Shown here one piece after another: positions 19,446 to 28,199 of a stretch of DNA of 64,000 nt; position 1 is the first letter of the stretch; the number at the start of each line of letters is the position of its first letter. The notes beneath the pieces were generated by a model, which was not told the DNA's origin, searched no databases, and worked only from the letters and a program-made list of their open reading frames with translations. A program made the position numbers and the translations under genes. Location: contig CAMQCZ010000001.1 of assembly GCA_946999385.1 (NCBI GenBank), positions 1-64,000 of the forward strand. The letters are read 5' to 3'. The stretch comes from an uncultured Lachnoanaerobaculum sp. (GTDB lineage: Bacteria; Bacillota; Clostridia; Lachnospirales; Lachnospiraceae).

Positions 19446-20900
19446 TTAAGCCTCCTCTATGATATTTAAATAATTAACGTACGGATCCTGAGTTCCCTGC
19501 ATAGAACAACCTCTATCCTTGCAAAAGACAATATGTTCAATAATATCCTTTGTAATTCTTTCACCCGGAGCCACTATCGGTATGCCGGGAGGATAACACA
19601 TTACAAATTCACCACATACTTTTCCTGCACATTTTTTTAACTCTACCATAGTTCTTTTGCTATAAAAGGCTTTTTGTGGGCTTATTACAACCTCAGGTTG
19701 TATATATTCACCTGAAATAAGATCACTTCCATCTTTTTTATACAGCCTTTTTATATCTGCCAATGCACCTACTAATCTTTCTATATCCTGTAATCTGTCT
19801 CCAATAGAAATATAAGCAAGTATATTACCTATATCTCCAAATTCTATCTGAATATCATATTCATCTCTCAAAAGGTCATAAACTTCTATCCCTGTCAAGC
19901 CTATACCCTGTGTATAAATTGATAATTTTGTGATATCAAAATCATATATACTTGTTCCATTTATAAGCTCTTTACCATATGCATAATATCCACCAATAGA
20001 ATTAATTTCCATTCTCGCATATTCTGCCATATCCTTAACCTTTTCAAATATTTCTTTACCTCTTAATGCAAGATTTCGTCTTGAAATATCTAAGCTTGAT
20101 AATAGTAAATAAGAGGCAGATGTTGTCTGTGTTAAATTTATAATTTGTCTTATATATTCTTGATCCATACTCTTATTTGCTAATAATATTGAACTCTGTG
20201 TAAGACTTCCTCCCGATTTATGCATGGAAATTGCAGCCATATCGGCACCTGCTTTCATACCTGAAATAGGAAGAGCTTCTCCGAATGATAAATGTGTTCC
20301 ATGTGCTTCGTCTACTAATACTTTAATAGATGCACTATGAGCTATTTCCACTATTTTTTTCAAATCTGAGCAAATACCATAATAAGTCGGATTATTTACT
20401 AATACAGCTACGGCATCAGGATTTTGTTGAATTGCTTTTTCTAATTCACTTGTTTCTAAACCTAGTGCAATACCTATCGCATCATTAACCTTCATATCAA
20501 CATAAACAGGTATGGCTCCACATAAAACTAAAGCGTTTAAAGCCGATCTATGTACATTCCTGGGTAAAATAATTTTATCACCATATTTACAAACACTTAA
20601 TATCATAGACTGAACAGCAGATGTCGTTCCTCCAACCATTAAAAAAGCATAATCACTGCCAAAAGCACCTGCTGTAAGATCTTCGGCCTCTTTTATAACA
20701 GATATAGGATGACATAAATTGTCCAAAGGTTTCATAGAATTAACATCTATTCCTACACATTTTTGACCTAAAAGCTCTACTAATTCCGGATTTCCTCTAC
20801 CCCTCTTATGCCCCGGAACATCAAAGGGAACAACTCTTTGTTTTCTGAATTTTTCGAGTGCTTCATATATAGGAGCCTTATATTGATTCAATAATTCCAT
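19446..20900 (-). CDS. speA: Arginine decarboxylase, fold type I (SpeA of Bacillus type)
   Basis: 484 aa Orn/Lys/Arg decarboxylase class-I protein. PFDVPGHKRGRGNPEL opens it, GGTTSAVQSMIL follows, and the PLP Lys is in AISMHKSGGSLTQSS, preceded by the DEAHGTH segment. The C-terminal domain has YPPGIPIVAPGERI. The length and motifs fit the short Bacillus SpeA; lysine decarboxylase is the main alternative, but aguA and aguB downstream argue for arginine to agmatine. It is first in the polyamine operon, with an AAGGAG ribosome site, just after an intrinsic terminator in its leader. Confidence 0.92.
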   Translation of the reverse strand: MELLNQYKAPIYEALEKFRKQRVVPFDVPGHKRGRGNPELVELLGQKCVGIDVNSMKPLDNLCHPISVIKEAEDLTAGAFGSDYAFLMVGGTTSAVQSMILSVCKYGDKIILPRNVHRSALNALVLCGAIPVYVDMKVNDAIGIALGLETSELEKAIQQNPDAVAVLVNNPTYYGICSDLKKIVEIAHSASIKVLVDEAHGTHLSFGEALPISGMKAGADMAAISMHKSGGSLTQSSILLANKSMDQEYIRQIINLTQTTSASYLLLSSLDISRRNLALRGKEIFEKVKDMAEYARMEINSIGGYYAYGKELINGTSIYDFDITKLSIYTQGIGLTGIEVYDLLRDEYDIQIEFGDIGNILAYISIGDRLQDIERLVGALADIKRLYKKDGSDLISGEYIQPEVVISPQKAFYSKRTMVELKKCAGKVCGEFVMCYPPGIPIVAPGERITKDIIEHIVFCKDRGCSMQGTQDPYVNYLNIIEEA

Positions 20901-20950
20901 GGTCTTTACTCCTTGTTACACATTTTTTCCTTTTAAATCTATTTATATTT

Positions 20951-20979
20951 AAAAAGGTAGATGATTATAGTCATCTACC
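20951..20979 (-). terminator. Intrinsic terminator inside the speA leader
   Basis: A perfect 9-bp stem, GGTAGATGA (20956-20964) with TCATCTACC (20971-20979), is followed on the minus strand by TTTTT. It lies between the speA promoter and the speA ribosome site, so it acts on the polyamine operon transcript and suggests attenuation. Confidence 0.82.
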
Positions 20980-21280
20980 GGTCAATATCTCTTTACTAAT
21001 ATAAAAATATAATAAATATAAATTTAGAAGCTAAACTCTTTTTTATATTATATATAGCAAATATGCACGTATACTTATTGAACTTTCACAAGATGAGGCT
21101 AAAAAAAGCTTTATAATATATAAATCAACTTATAAAATTTGAGTTGAACTCAATCAATAATATGAACACAAAGTTCACTATCGGCTTTCTCTCCTACCTG
21201 TCCGTTGGCATAAAAACTAGTATAAAAACCAGTATATGGAGTAATATTTGCTCATAAACAAAGTCGTAACTTCTGTAAGC
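20980..21280 (-). promoter_or_regulatory. Long structured 5' leader of the polyamine operon, class unknown
   Basis: About 300 transcribed bases lie between the promoter and the terminator. They have several small hairpins: 21261-21280 region GTAGCTT/AAGTTAC, TGAAC/GTTCA near 21165-21180, and the palindrome TTGAGTTCAACTCAA near 21135-21150. A GC-richer unpaired-looking block reads GGACAGGTAGGAGAGAAAGC (about 21185-21207). A TCATCT at 21091-21096 could pair with AGATGA of the terminator 5' arm as an antiterminator. It does not match the glycine, lysine, SAM, TPP, guanidine-I or T-box consensus as I recall them. Confidence 0.5.
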
Positions 21281-21286
21281 TACTTA

Positions 21287-21315
21287 AATTTATCAAAAAT
21301 ACATCTTATTGTCAA
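21287..21315 (-). promoter_or_regulatory. Promoter of the polyamine operon leader
   Basis: Minus-strand TTGACA (21310-21315), a 17-base spacer and TAAATT (21287-21292). Predicted start is near 21280, giving a leader of about 380 bases before the speA ATG. Confidence 0.75.
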
Positions 21316-21355
21316 GTTTTATAATACTATTTATTTCCCCAAAAAATTATAATAA

Positions 21356-21410
21356 TAAAGTGTCAGTATATAATATAGTGTTTATCACACTTTTATATAT
21401 TGACACTTTA
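21356..21410 (-). terminator. Terminator after asd
   Basis: An 18-bp stem (TAAAGTGTCAGTATATAA at 21356-21373 with 21393-21410, one G-U pair) encloses an inner AGTGT/ACACT hairpin. It begins 14 bases past the asd stop. T-rich sequence follows on the minus strand. Confidence 0.75.
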
Positions 21411-21423
21411 TTTTAGGATTCTA

Positions 21424-22512
21424 TTATTTATTTTTTTGTATATATCCCTTTGCTGTAAGTAGCTCTGCACAAAGTATAGCTCCACCTGCAGCTCCTCTTA
21501 TAGTATTATGTGATAAACCTATAAATTTAAAGTCATATATCTCATCTTCTCTAAGACGTCCAATAGAAATTCCCATTCCATTTTCATAATTTACATCTAT
21601 ATTTACCTGAGGTCTATTATCTTCTTCTAAATATTGTATGAAATTTTTTGGAGCAGATGGTAAATTCAATTCTTGTGGTTCTCCTTTAAAATCCAACATA
21701 CTTTTTATTAATTCTTCTTTTGTAACTTTTTTTCTGAATTTAACAAATACTGCAGCGGTATGGCCATTTAATACAGGAACTCGAACACATTGGCAGCTTA
21801 TTTTAGGTTCAATGGCAGGAATAATTTCATCACCCTTTATTTCACCAAAAATTCTAAGTGGCTCTTTTTCTGACTTTTCCTCTTCTCCTCCTATAAATGG
21901 TATTATATTACCAATCATTTCAGGCCAATCTTTAAATGTTTTTCCTGCACCTGATATTGCTTGATAAGTAGTTACTACTACTTCATAAGGAGAATATTCC
22001 TTCCAAGCTGCTAAAACAGGAGCATAGCTTTGTATTGAGCAATTAGGCTTAACAGCAACAAAGCCTCTCTTTGTTCCTAATCTTTTTTTCTGTTTTTCTA
22101 TTATATCACAATGACTTGCATTAATCTCAGGTATTATCATAGGAACATCCTTTGTCCATCTATGTGCTGAATTATTAGATACAACCGGTATTTCTGCTTT
22201 TGCATATCTATCTTCTATATTTCTAATTTCTTCTTTTGTCATATCTACAGCAGAAAAAACAAAATCAACCTGAGCCGCTATTTTTTCTACATCATTTACA
22301 TTCATAACTATCAAATTTTCTACAGCTGAAGGAAGTTCTGTATCCATTTTCCATTTATTTGAAACTGCTTCCTTATATGTTTTACCTGCACTATTTGAAC
22401 TTGCAGCTACAACTACTACTTCATACCAAGGATGCTCATTTAATAAAGAAATAAATCTTTGTCCTACCATCCCCGTTGCCCCAAGTATACCAACCTTAAA
22501 TTTTTTATCCAT
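21424..22512 (-). CDS. asd: Aspartate-semialdehyde dehydrogenase
   Basis: 362 aa from the ATG at 22512, which has a perfect GAGGAGG site; an in-frame TTG at 22542 is rejected. It has the N-terminal NADP motif VGILGATGMVGQRF, SNNSAHRWTKDVPMIIPEIN, the catalytic Cys in KPNCSIQSY and the GHTAAVFVKF and GAAGGAILCAELL segments. The length fits the archaeal/fungal-like branch. It makes L-aspartate-beta-semialdehyde for Lys, Thr and Met synthesis. The semialdehyde is also the co-substrate of the carboxy(nor)spermidine dehydrogenase encoded in the adjacent operon. Confidence 0.95.
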   Translation of the reverse strand: MDKKFKVGILGATGMVGQRFISLLNEHPWYEVVVVAASSNSAGKTYKEAVSNKWKMDTELPSAVENLIVMNVNDVEKIAAQVDFVFSAVDMTKEEIRNIEDRYAKAEIPVVSNNSAHRWTKDVPMIIPEINASHCDIIEKQKKRLGTKRGFVAVKPNCSIQSYAPVLAAWKEYSPYEVVVTTYQAISGAGKTFKDWPEMIGNIIPFIGGEEEKSEKEPLRIFGEIKGDEIIPAIEPKISCQCVRVPVLNGHTAAVFVKFRKKVTKEELIKSMLDFKGEPQELNLPSAPKNFIQYLEEDNRPQVNIDVNYENGMGISIGRLREDEIYDFKFIGLSHNTIRGAAGGAILCAELLTAKGYIQKNK

Positions 22513-22551
22513 AATTACCTCCTCAAAATAATTTATAAACAATTAAGTGCT

Positions 22552-22580
22552 ATACTAAACTAAAGTAATATATTTTGCAA
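22552..22580 (-). promoter_or_regulatory. Promoter of asd
   Basis: Minus-strand TTGCAA (22575-22580), a 17-base spacer and TAGTAT (22552-22557), 40 bases ahead of the asd ATG. Confidence 0.6.
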
Positions 22581-22685
22581 GTATTTTTTTATCACAGGAG
22601 TACATTTGTATTTATATCAAGAACAGTTACTTTGTTTTTGTCTATATTATGTCCTTCATTGTAATAAATAAGCTTTTTATAAAAA

Positions 22686-22727
22686 AGATTCGTTATGAAA
22701 TAAAAAATAATATTTCATAACGAATCT
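22686..22727 (-). terminator. Terminator after the GNAT gene
   Basis: A perfect 17-bp inverted repeat (22686-22702 with 22711-22727) is followed on the minus strand by TTTTTTAT. It sits 7 bases past the stop of the acetyltransferase gene. Confidence 0.88.
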
Positions 22728-22733
22728 ATCTTA

Positions 22734-23018
22734 TTAAGCTTTTTTTATATCATTATACGTACTATCTTTTTCAAATAATTTTATTACATAAGAGCATACA
22801 GGCTTTACTTTTAGCTTATTTTCCCTTGCAAATTTTGCCAACTCATCTACTAAAAGCTTGGCAATTCCTTGTCCTCTCAAGCTTTCATCCACTATAGTAT
22901 GATTAACTTCTATTGTATTATCATCTAAATAATAAAATGTTATTTTAGCAAGCTCTCTTTTATTTATTGAATCTACTAAAAAGATTCCATCTTTTCTAAA
23001 ATCAAATTGTCTTTCCAT
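22734..23018 (-). CDS. Small GNAT-family N-acetyltransferase (COG2388/YidJ-like)
   Basis: 94 aa, the size of the minimal GNAT group. The acetyl-CoA-binding signature is visible as VDESLRGQGIAKLLVDELAKFA, preceded by a beta strand with NTIEVNHTIV and followed by KVKPVCSYVIKLFEKD. The substrate is unknown; this subfamily is usually annotated only by fold. The start codon overlaps the stop of the upstream 97-aa gene, so the two are probably cotranslated. Confidence 0.82.
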   Translation of the reverse strand: MERQFDFRKDGIFLVDSINKRELAKITFYYLDDNTIEVNHTIVDESLRGQGIAKLLVDELAKFARENKLKVKPVCSYVIKLFEKDSTYNDIKKA

Positions 23019-23311
23019 TAGCTAATCTCTATCTTTACTGCTTCTTCAGGGAAAAAACTGTTCTTAAGATCATAAATATTATGGCCTGTTGATTCTCCTA
23101 AATATTTCCCTTTATATGAATAGCAACGTATAAATCTATTTGTATCAATGCTTGACCAGTGTTCAACATCCCAAGTTATATAACCGTCCTCATCAGTTTT
23201 TTCCTTTGCAAGATGTAAATCCACCTGTCTTCCTGACCTCATGATTTCTATTAAATCATCAGAATTATTAAACTCAACCTCACACTTATTAACATTATCA
23301 AACGCTTTCAT
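23018..23311 (-). CDS. Conserved-looking hypothetical protein, 97 aa
   Basis: I do not recognise this family. The protein is soluble, acidic and lacks a signal peptide or membrane segment. Aromatic pairs (ITWDVEHWSS, RCYSYKGKYLG) suggest a compact beta-rich fold. It has a good AGGAGG site and its stop overlaps the start of the GNAT gene. That coupling makes it a real gene and hints at a shared function, but none can be assigned. Confidence 0.65.
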   Translation of the reverse strand: MKAFDNVNKCEVEFNNSDDLIEIMRSGRQVDLHLAKEKTDEDGYITWDVEHWSSIDTNRFIRCYSYKGKYLGESTGHNIYDLKNSFFPEEAVKIEIS

Positions 23312-23361
23312 ATATCCTCCTTTTATCTACATAAATAACTATATAGCCAATTAAGCAAATT

Positions 23362-24219
23362 CTATTTTTTATTTAGTCTTTGTTTTGTAAATATGAATAT
23401 AAATATTGAAAATATAAAACAAAGTAATCCTAAAGCTTGAGAAATAGCTATATTAGTATTAAAAAACATCAATGAATCTGTTCTTAAACCTTCAATAAAA
23501 AATCTACCAATCCCATATGCCCCTAAATAAATATATAAAATTTCACCTGTAAATTTTTGTTTTTTTCTATAAAAAAGTAAAAATATCAGCAATATCAAAT
23601 TCCAACAGCTTTCATATAAGAAAGTTGGATGAACTTGGATATAATCCACTCCATTTATAGTTTGTATATGCTTTAACAAATTATCGCTTATCATATTTGG
23701 ATTTACAAGATCTTTTTTTAGCTGCATGGCAAATAAATTATTTGTATATGAGCCAAATGCTTCCATATTAAAAAAATTCCCCCACCTGCCTATTATTTGA
23801 CCTGTTACAAGTCCAAGCACTGCAGTATCAGCCATTTTTAAAAAATTCTCTTTTTTTATCTTACAAAAAATAAATAGTGTCAAACAAGCAGCTATTACAC
23901 CTCCATATATTGCAAGACCTCCTGCTCTTATATTAAATATCTCCAATAAATTATTTTTATAAAAATCCCAAGAGAATATTACATAATACAGTCTTGCTCC
24001 AATTATTGAAAAAATTATAGCATATAAAGCAAAGTCGGTATATATATCAGGATTTTGTTTTCTACATTTTGCATCATAAGTTGAAACAAATAAACCACAT
24101 AACATTCCAAATGCAATAATCATACCATAAAAAGCTATTCTAAATCCAAATATATCTATACTATTTTTCAAATGATAAATTTTTATTCCAAGATTTATAA
24201 AGCTTAAATCATATATCAT
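23362..24219 (-). CDS. lgt: Prolipoprotein diacylglyceryl transferase
   Basis: 285 aa polytopic membrane protein with seven or so segments. The Lgt signature GRWGNFFNMEAFG is present, along with RAGGLAIYGGVIA, VHPTFLYESCWN and FFIEGLRTDSL. It transfers diacylglycerol from phosphatidylglycerol to the lipobox Cys of prolipoproteins such as the LivJ lipoprotein encoded earlier in this window. It lies 15 bases downstream of ychF on the same strand. Confidence 0.95.
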   Translation of the reverse strand: MIYDLSFINLGIKIYHLKNSIDIFGFRIAFYGMIIAFGMLCGLFVSTYDAKCRKQNPDIYTDFALYAIIFSIIGARLYYVIFSWDFYKNNLLEIFNIRAGGLAIYGGVIAACLTLFIFCKIKKENFLKMADTAVLGLVTGQIIGRWGNFFNMEAFGSYTNNLFAMQLKKDLVNPNMISDNLLKHIQTINGVDYIQVHPTFLYESCWNLILLIFLLFYRKKQKFTGEILYIYLGAYGIGRFFIEGLRTDSLMFFNTNIAISQALGLLCFIFSIFIFIFTKQRLNKK

Positions 24220-24234
24220 AAAATCTCCTTTTTA

Positions 24235-25332
24235 TTATACATTAAACCTAAATAATATAACATCTCCATCTTGTACTACATATTCTTTTCCTTCAAGTCT
24301 TACAAGACCTTTTTCCTTAGCAGTAGTCATACTTTTGCAATCTAATAAATCTTTATAATTTATAACTTCAGCTCTTATGAATCCTCTTTCTATATCTGAA
24401 TGTATTTTACCTGCAGCCTGTGGTGCTTTTGTTCCCTTTTTAATGGTCCATGCCCTTGTTTCATCTTCTCCTGAAGTAAGAAAAGACAATAAGCCAAGCA
24501 AATCATAGCTTGCATTTATAAGCTTATCTAAACCTGTCGTTTCTATACCGAGAGCTTCTAAATATTCACTCTTTTCATATTCATCAAGTGCAGATATCTC
24601 TTCTTCAATCTTTGCTGATACAACAAAAGCTTTTGAATTATTATTTTTAGCAAACTCCTTTACTATTGCAACATTTTTATTTGAAATACCCTCGTCAGCT
24701 AAATCTTCTTCAGCTACATTAGCTGCAAAAATCACCGGCATATAAGTTATAAGGCCTAATGATTTGACAAAAGCTAATATATCATCATCACTGCTTGTAA
24801 AACTTTTAGCAAGGTTTCCTGACTCTAAAATTTCTTTTAATTGTATCAAAATATCTAATTCTTTCTTTAATTTTTTATCATTATTCGCAGCTTTAACAGT
24901 TTTTGATATTCTTCTTTCCAATATTTCCAAATCTGAAAAAATAAGCTCAAAATTAATTGTTTCAATGTCCTTAAGTGGAGAAACTTCTCCATCAACATGA
25001 ATAATATTAGGATCATCAAAGCACCTAACCACATGAACTATAGCATCACATTCTCTTATATTAGATAAAAATTGATTCCCAAGTCCTTCCCCCTTTGAAG
25101 CTCCCTTTACTAAACCTGCAATATCAACAAAATCTATTACTGCCGGTGTTACCTTTTTTGATTTATACAAATCTGCTAATAATTCTAATCTTTCATCAGG
25201 CACAATTACAACCCCTATATTAGGGTCTATAGTACAAAATGGATAATTAGCAACACCTGCACCGGCTTTAGTTAACGAATTAAATAAGGTACTTTTCCCT
25301 ACATTTGGTAATCCAACAATACCAAGTTTCAT
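24235..25332 (-). CDS. ychF: Redox-regulated ATPase YchF
   Basis: 365 aa, the standard length. It has G1 [14 protein letters not shown], switch and G3 motif DIAGLVKGASKGEGLGNQFL, the altered G4 (NVAEED, which shifts specificity from GTP to ATP), and a TGS domain with WTIKKGTKAPQAAGKIHSDIERGFI. It binds ribosomes and ATP in the cytosol and acts in stress and translation quality control. It is probably cotranscribed with lgt. Confidence 0.96.
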   Translation of the reverse strand: MKLGIVGLPNVGKSTLFNSLTKAGAGVANYPFCTIDPNIGVVIVPDERLELLADLYKSKKVTPAVIDFVDIAGLVKGASKGEGLGNQFLSNIRECDAIVHVVRCFDDPNIIHVDGEVSPLKDIETINFELIFSDLEILERRISKTVKAANNDKKLKKELDILIQLKEILESGNLAKSFTSSDDDILAFVKSLGLITYMPVIFAANVAEEDLADEGISNKNVAIVKEFAKNNNSKAFVVSAKIEEEISALDEYEKSEYLEALGIETTGLDKLINASYDLLGLLSFLTSGEDETRAWTIKKGTKAPQAAGKIHSDIERGFIRAEVINYKDLLDCKSMTTAKEKGLVRLEGKEYVVQDGDVILFRFNV

Positions 25333-25423
25333 ATTTATTCTCCTAAAATATATTTAATCTTTTTATTATTAAACTATTATAATACCTAAATAATTAATTA
25401 CAAGTTATTTTTAAATCCTTACT

Positions 25424-25470
25424 AAATAAAAATCCTTGTAAATGGCTTAAATACATGCTTTTTGTTATTA
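25424..25470. repeat. 47-bp interspersed repeat, copy 1
   Basis: It matches 28119-28165 at 44 of 47 positions by eye, same orientation. The core reads CCTTGTAAATGGCTTAAATA. The two copies flank the peptidase C26/permease pair. Origin unknown. Confidence 0.7.
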
Positions 25471-25485
25471 TTAAGTTTAAGCTTA

Positions 25486-25520
25486 AATACTTTATTTAAA
25501 CTAATAAAGTATTTTTTATT
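25486..25520 (+). terminator. Hairpin with T-tract downstream of repeat copy 1
   Basis: AATACTTTATT (25486-25496) pairs with AATAAAGTATT (25503-25513), followed by TTTTATT. No plus-strand gene precedes it, so it may belong to an unrecognised small transcript or an element remnant. Confidence 0.5.
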
Positions 25521-25887
25521 AATCATTAAAAACACCTTCCCGACTACTTATACAATATTTATAAGCTTTCACTATCCTCATAGTTTATCGAATAGCTTAT
25601 ATGAGCTTTAATAATCTGTTTCAGAGAGTATAAGATTTTGAATTTTATAATATTGTCTTTGTTAATATTCACAATATATCTACTTATATTATTTATCTAT
25701 TTATGTTTTTTGCAATCTGAATATTGCTAATATAGAGCTTATATTATATAATATCAAGAATAAAATTGTTTTTTATTTATTTTTTGGTAAATTTTGTTAA
25801 TATATGACAAAATCATTTTTTATATTTACCTAATTATAAATATCAAATTTTTTATATATATTTTTATTTAATTTAGGAGGAAATTCT

Positions 25888-26619
25888 ATGAATAAAAAAC
25901 CTATAATAGGTATTTCATCAAGTGTATTAAAAGATAGTGGAGGGATTTTCCCGGGATATGAAAGAGCATATGTTAATAAAGATTATGTTGATGCTGTTGT
26001 TCATAATGGAGGTATTCCTATAATCATTCCTTTTACTACAGATGAAGAAATTATAAAAGCTCAAGCTGATATGATAGATGCTCTTATACTATCAGGTGGA
26101 CATGATATATTCCCACTTAATTATGGAGAAGAACCTCTCCCAAAGCTTGGAGAAGTTTTCCCTGAAAGAGATACATATGACTATTGCTTATTTAAGCAGG
26201 CAAAAAAAAGAAAAATTCCAATTTTAGGCATATGTAGAGGAATACAAGTAATAAATACTTGTGAAGGCGGAACTCTATATCAAGATTTGTCTTATATAGA
26301 AAATGGATCTGTTTATAAACATTTTCAAGGTCATGGACCTACAATCAGAACCCATGGAATAAATATTGAAAATGACTCATTGTTATATGAAATTTTAAAA
26401 ACAAATAAAACCACAGTAAATTCTTTTCACCATCAAGCATTAAAATCTGTTCCTAAAGAATATAAAGTGATTGCAAAGGCCGGCGACGGTGTTATAGAAG
26501 CTATTCAGGCTAAGGATTATCCTTTTATTTTAGGTCTTCAATGGCATCCTGAGATGCTATTTAGTACAAATGAGGATATGAATGAAATATTTAAATTTTT
26601 TATAAATAAAGCAAAATAA
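25888..26619 (+). CDS. Gamma-glutamyl-gamma-aminobutyrate hydrolase family (peptidase C26)
   Basis: 243 aa class-I glutamine-amidotransferase-like hydrolase. The catalytic Cys is in ILGICRGIQVIN, the His in LGLQWHPEM, and GGHDIFPLNYGEEP is the substrate-loop segment of PuuD-type enzymes. It would cleave gamma-glutamyl amides such as gamma-glutamyl-GABA in the cytosol. It has a strong AGGAGG site and is followed after 17 bases by an amino-acid permease, so the pair may import and split gamma-glutamyl compounds. The exact substrate is inferred. Confidence 0.87.
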   Translation: MNKKPIIGISSSVLKDSGGIFPGYERAYVNKDYVDAVVHNGGIPIIIPFTTDEEIIKAQADMIDALILSGGHDIFPLNYGEEPLPKLGEVFPERDTYDYCLFKQAKKRKIPILGICRGIQVINTCEGGTLYQDLSYIENGSVYKHFQGHGPTIRTHGINIENDSLLYEILKTNKTTVNSFHHQALKSVPKEYKVIAKAGDGVIEAIQAKDYPFILGLQWHPEMLFSTNEDMNEIFKFFINKAK

Positions 26620-26636
26620 TTTTAAGGAGATTAAAA

Positions 26637-28010
26637 ATGGAAAATAAAACTAAAATGAAATTTTGGTCTATTGTTCTTTTAACTATCAATTCAATTATAG
26701 GAACCGGTATATTCCTGACACCCGGTAGTGTTGCAAACTCATCAGGTGCTTTGGCTCCATTAATTTATATAGCTGCCGCTATATTTGCCTGTGTGCTTGC
26801 TGTAACATTTGCTTCAGCCTCAAAATATGTAAATAAAAATGGAGCAGCCTATGCTTATTCAAAAGCCGCTTTCGGTGAAAATGTAGGACTTTATGTTGGA
26901 ATAACAAGATTTGTAGCTGCAAGTATAGCCTGGGGGGTTATGGCAACTGCTGTTGTTAAAACTACTTGTAAAATTTTTTCTATAGGTCTTGATAAAGATG
27001 GAAATATTTCCTTTGCTACAATAACAATAGGCTTTCTATTACTTATTATAATTTTATTAATTATAAATTTAATAGGAACTAAAGTATTAACAATTATAAG
27101 TAATATATCTACCTTAGGTAAAATGCTTGCACTTATAATAACAATAGTAGTTGGTATTTTATTACTTTTAATTACACATAAAAATAATTTTAACTTAATA
27201 TACGAAGTGAAACAAAATTTAGAATTGGATAGTATAGGATTAGTTACATCCATAATAGCTGCTTTTTATGCTTTCACAGGCTTTGAAAGTGTTGCAAGTG
27301 GAGCCTCTGATATGGAAAACCCTGAAAAAAATTTGCCAAAAGCTATACCTTTAGCTATCGGTATAATAGCTTTAATTTATTTTGGAATTGTATTTGTAGC
27401 TATGTGCATTAATCCGGTTGCTTTAGTAGAATCAAAGGAAGTTGTTGTTTTAGCTGCGATATTTGATAATTCTATTATTTCAAATATTATTATTTATGGT
27501 GCCTTAGTATCTATGTTCGGTATAAATGTTGCTGCCTCTTTCCATACTCCACGTATTGCCGAAGCTATGGCAAGAGAAAAACAAATACCACAAATATTTA
27601 ATAAAAGAACTTCAAATGATGTTCCATTAAATTCTTTCATATTAACGGCAATATTTGCTATTATTATACCTATGGCTTTTACGTATGATATGAAAGGAAT
27701 AATGATAATAAGCTCAATATCACGTTTTGTACAATTTCTAGTTGTTCCTATTTGTGTTATATTATTTTATTATGGAAAAAATAAAGAAAAAATCTTGGAT
27801 GCAAAAAAGAATTTTATTACTGATGTTGTATTTTCAATAATTTCGCTTATTTTAACTATACTTCTATTAAGATTTTTTGATTGGAAAAAACAATTTTCTA
27901 CAACAATTAATGGCGAATTATCTCCAAACTGGTATGCAATAATTGCTATGCTTATAGGATATATTATTTTCCCTGCTATATTATTTATTACAAAAAAGAA
28001 AAATAAATAA
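26637..28010 (+). CDS. APC-superfamily amino acid permease
   Basis: 457 aa with about twelve membrane segments. The APC signature opens the protein (INSIIGTGIFLTPGSVA), and the TM6 region reads AFYAFTGFESVASGASDMENPEKNLPKAI in two parts, as in basic and neutral amino-acid transporters. It sits in the cytoplasmic membrane. Coupling to the C26 hydrolase gene suggests a gamma-glutamyl or polyamine-related substrate, but sequence does not decide it. Confidence 0.87.
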   Translation: MENKTKMKFWSIVLLTINSIIGTGIFLTPGSVANSSGALAPLIYIAAAIFACVLAVTFASASKYVNKNGAAYAYSKAAFGENVGLYVGITRFVAASIAWGVMATAVVKTTCKIFSIGLDKDGNISFATITIGFLLLIIILLIINLIGTKVLTIISNISTLGKMLALIITIVVGILLLLITHKNNFNLIYEVKQNLELDSIGLVTSIIAAFYAFTGFESVASGASDMENPEKNLPKAIPLAIGIIALIYFGIVFVAMCINPVALVESKEVVVLAAIFDNSIISNIIIYGALVSMFGINVAASFHTPRIAEAMAREKQIPQIFNKRTSNDVPLNSFILTAIFAIIIPMAFTYDMKGIMIISSISRFVQFLVVPICVILFYYGKNKEKILDAKKNFITDVVFSIISLILTILLLRFFDWKKQFSTTINGELSPNWYAIIAMLIGYIIFPAILFITKKKNK

Positions 28011-28040
28011 ATCAGAAAATTAAAAATGATATATAAATAA

Positions 28041-28103
28041 AAATTAAAATACCTCTTTAATTTAGTTTTCATATCTAAATTTATTGAGGTATTTTAATTT
28101 TTA
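28041..28103 (+). terminator. Terminator after the permease gene
   Basis: A long stem, 28041-28065 with 28075-28100 (one bulge), is followed by TTTTTAT. It closes the two-gene plus-strand operon. Confidence 0.82.
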
Positions 28104-28118
28104 TATAATTAATAGAAT

Positions 28119-28165
28119 AAATAAAAAACCTTGTAAATGGCTTAAATACGTACTTTTTGTTATTA
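28119..28165. repeat. 47-bp interspersed repeat, copy 2
   Basis: 44 of 47 positions match copy 1 at 25424-25470. It lies just outside the left edge of the prophage remnant. Confidence 0.7.
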
Positions 28166-28199
28166 ATTTGTTATTATTAAATCTAAAAAAATCGTTTTT

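Larger units (their letters stand above)
25333..25887. other. 555-base intergenic region upstream of the peptidase C26/permease pair
   Basis: Between the divergent ychF and gamma-glutamyl hydrolase genes. It holds one copy of a 47-base repeat (25424-25470), a T-tracted hairpin at 25486-25517 and otherwise very AT-rich sequence with no convincing frame. The plus-strand promoter of the next operon should lie in its right half but I could not pick it with confidence. Confidence 0.4.

Noticed and set aside
20980..21280. Lysine, glycine, SAM, guanidine-I or T-box element in the speA leader
   Set aside because: None of the core consensus strings I know for those classes is present on either strand.
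25424..28165. CRISPR array or transposon ends for the 47-bp repeat pair
   Set aside because: Only two copies 2.7 kb apart, direct not inverted, with no transposase between them and no spacer pattern.
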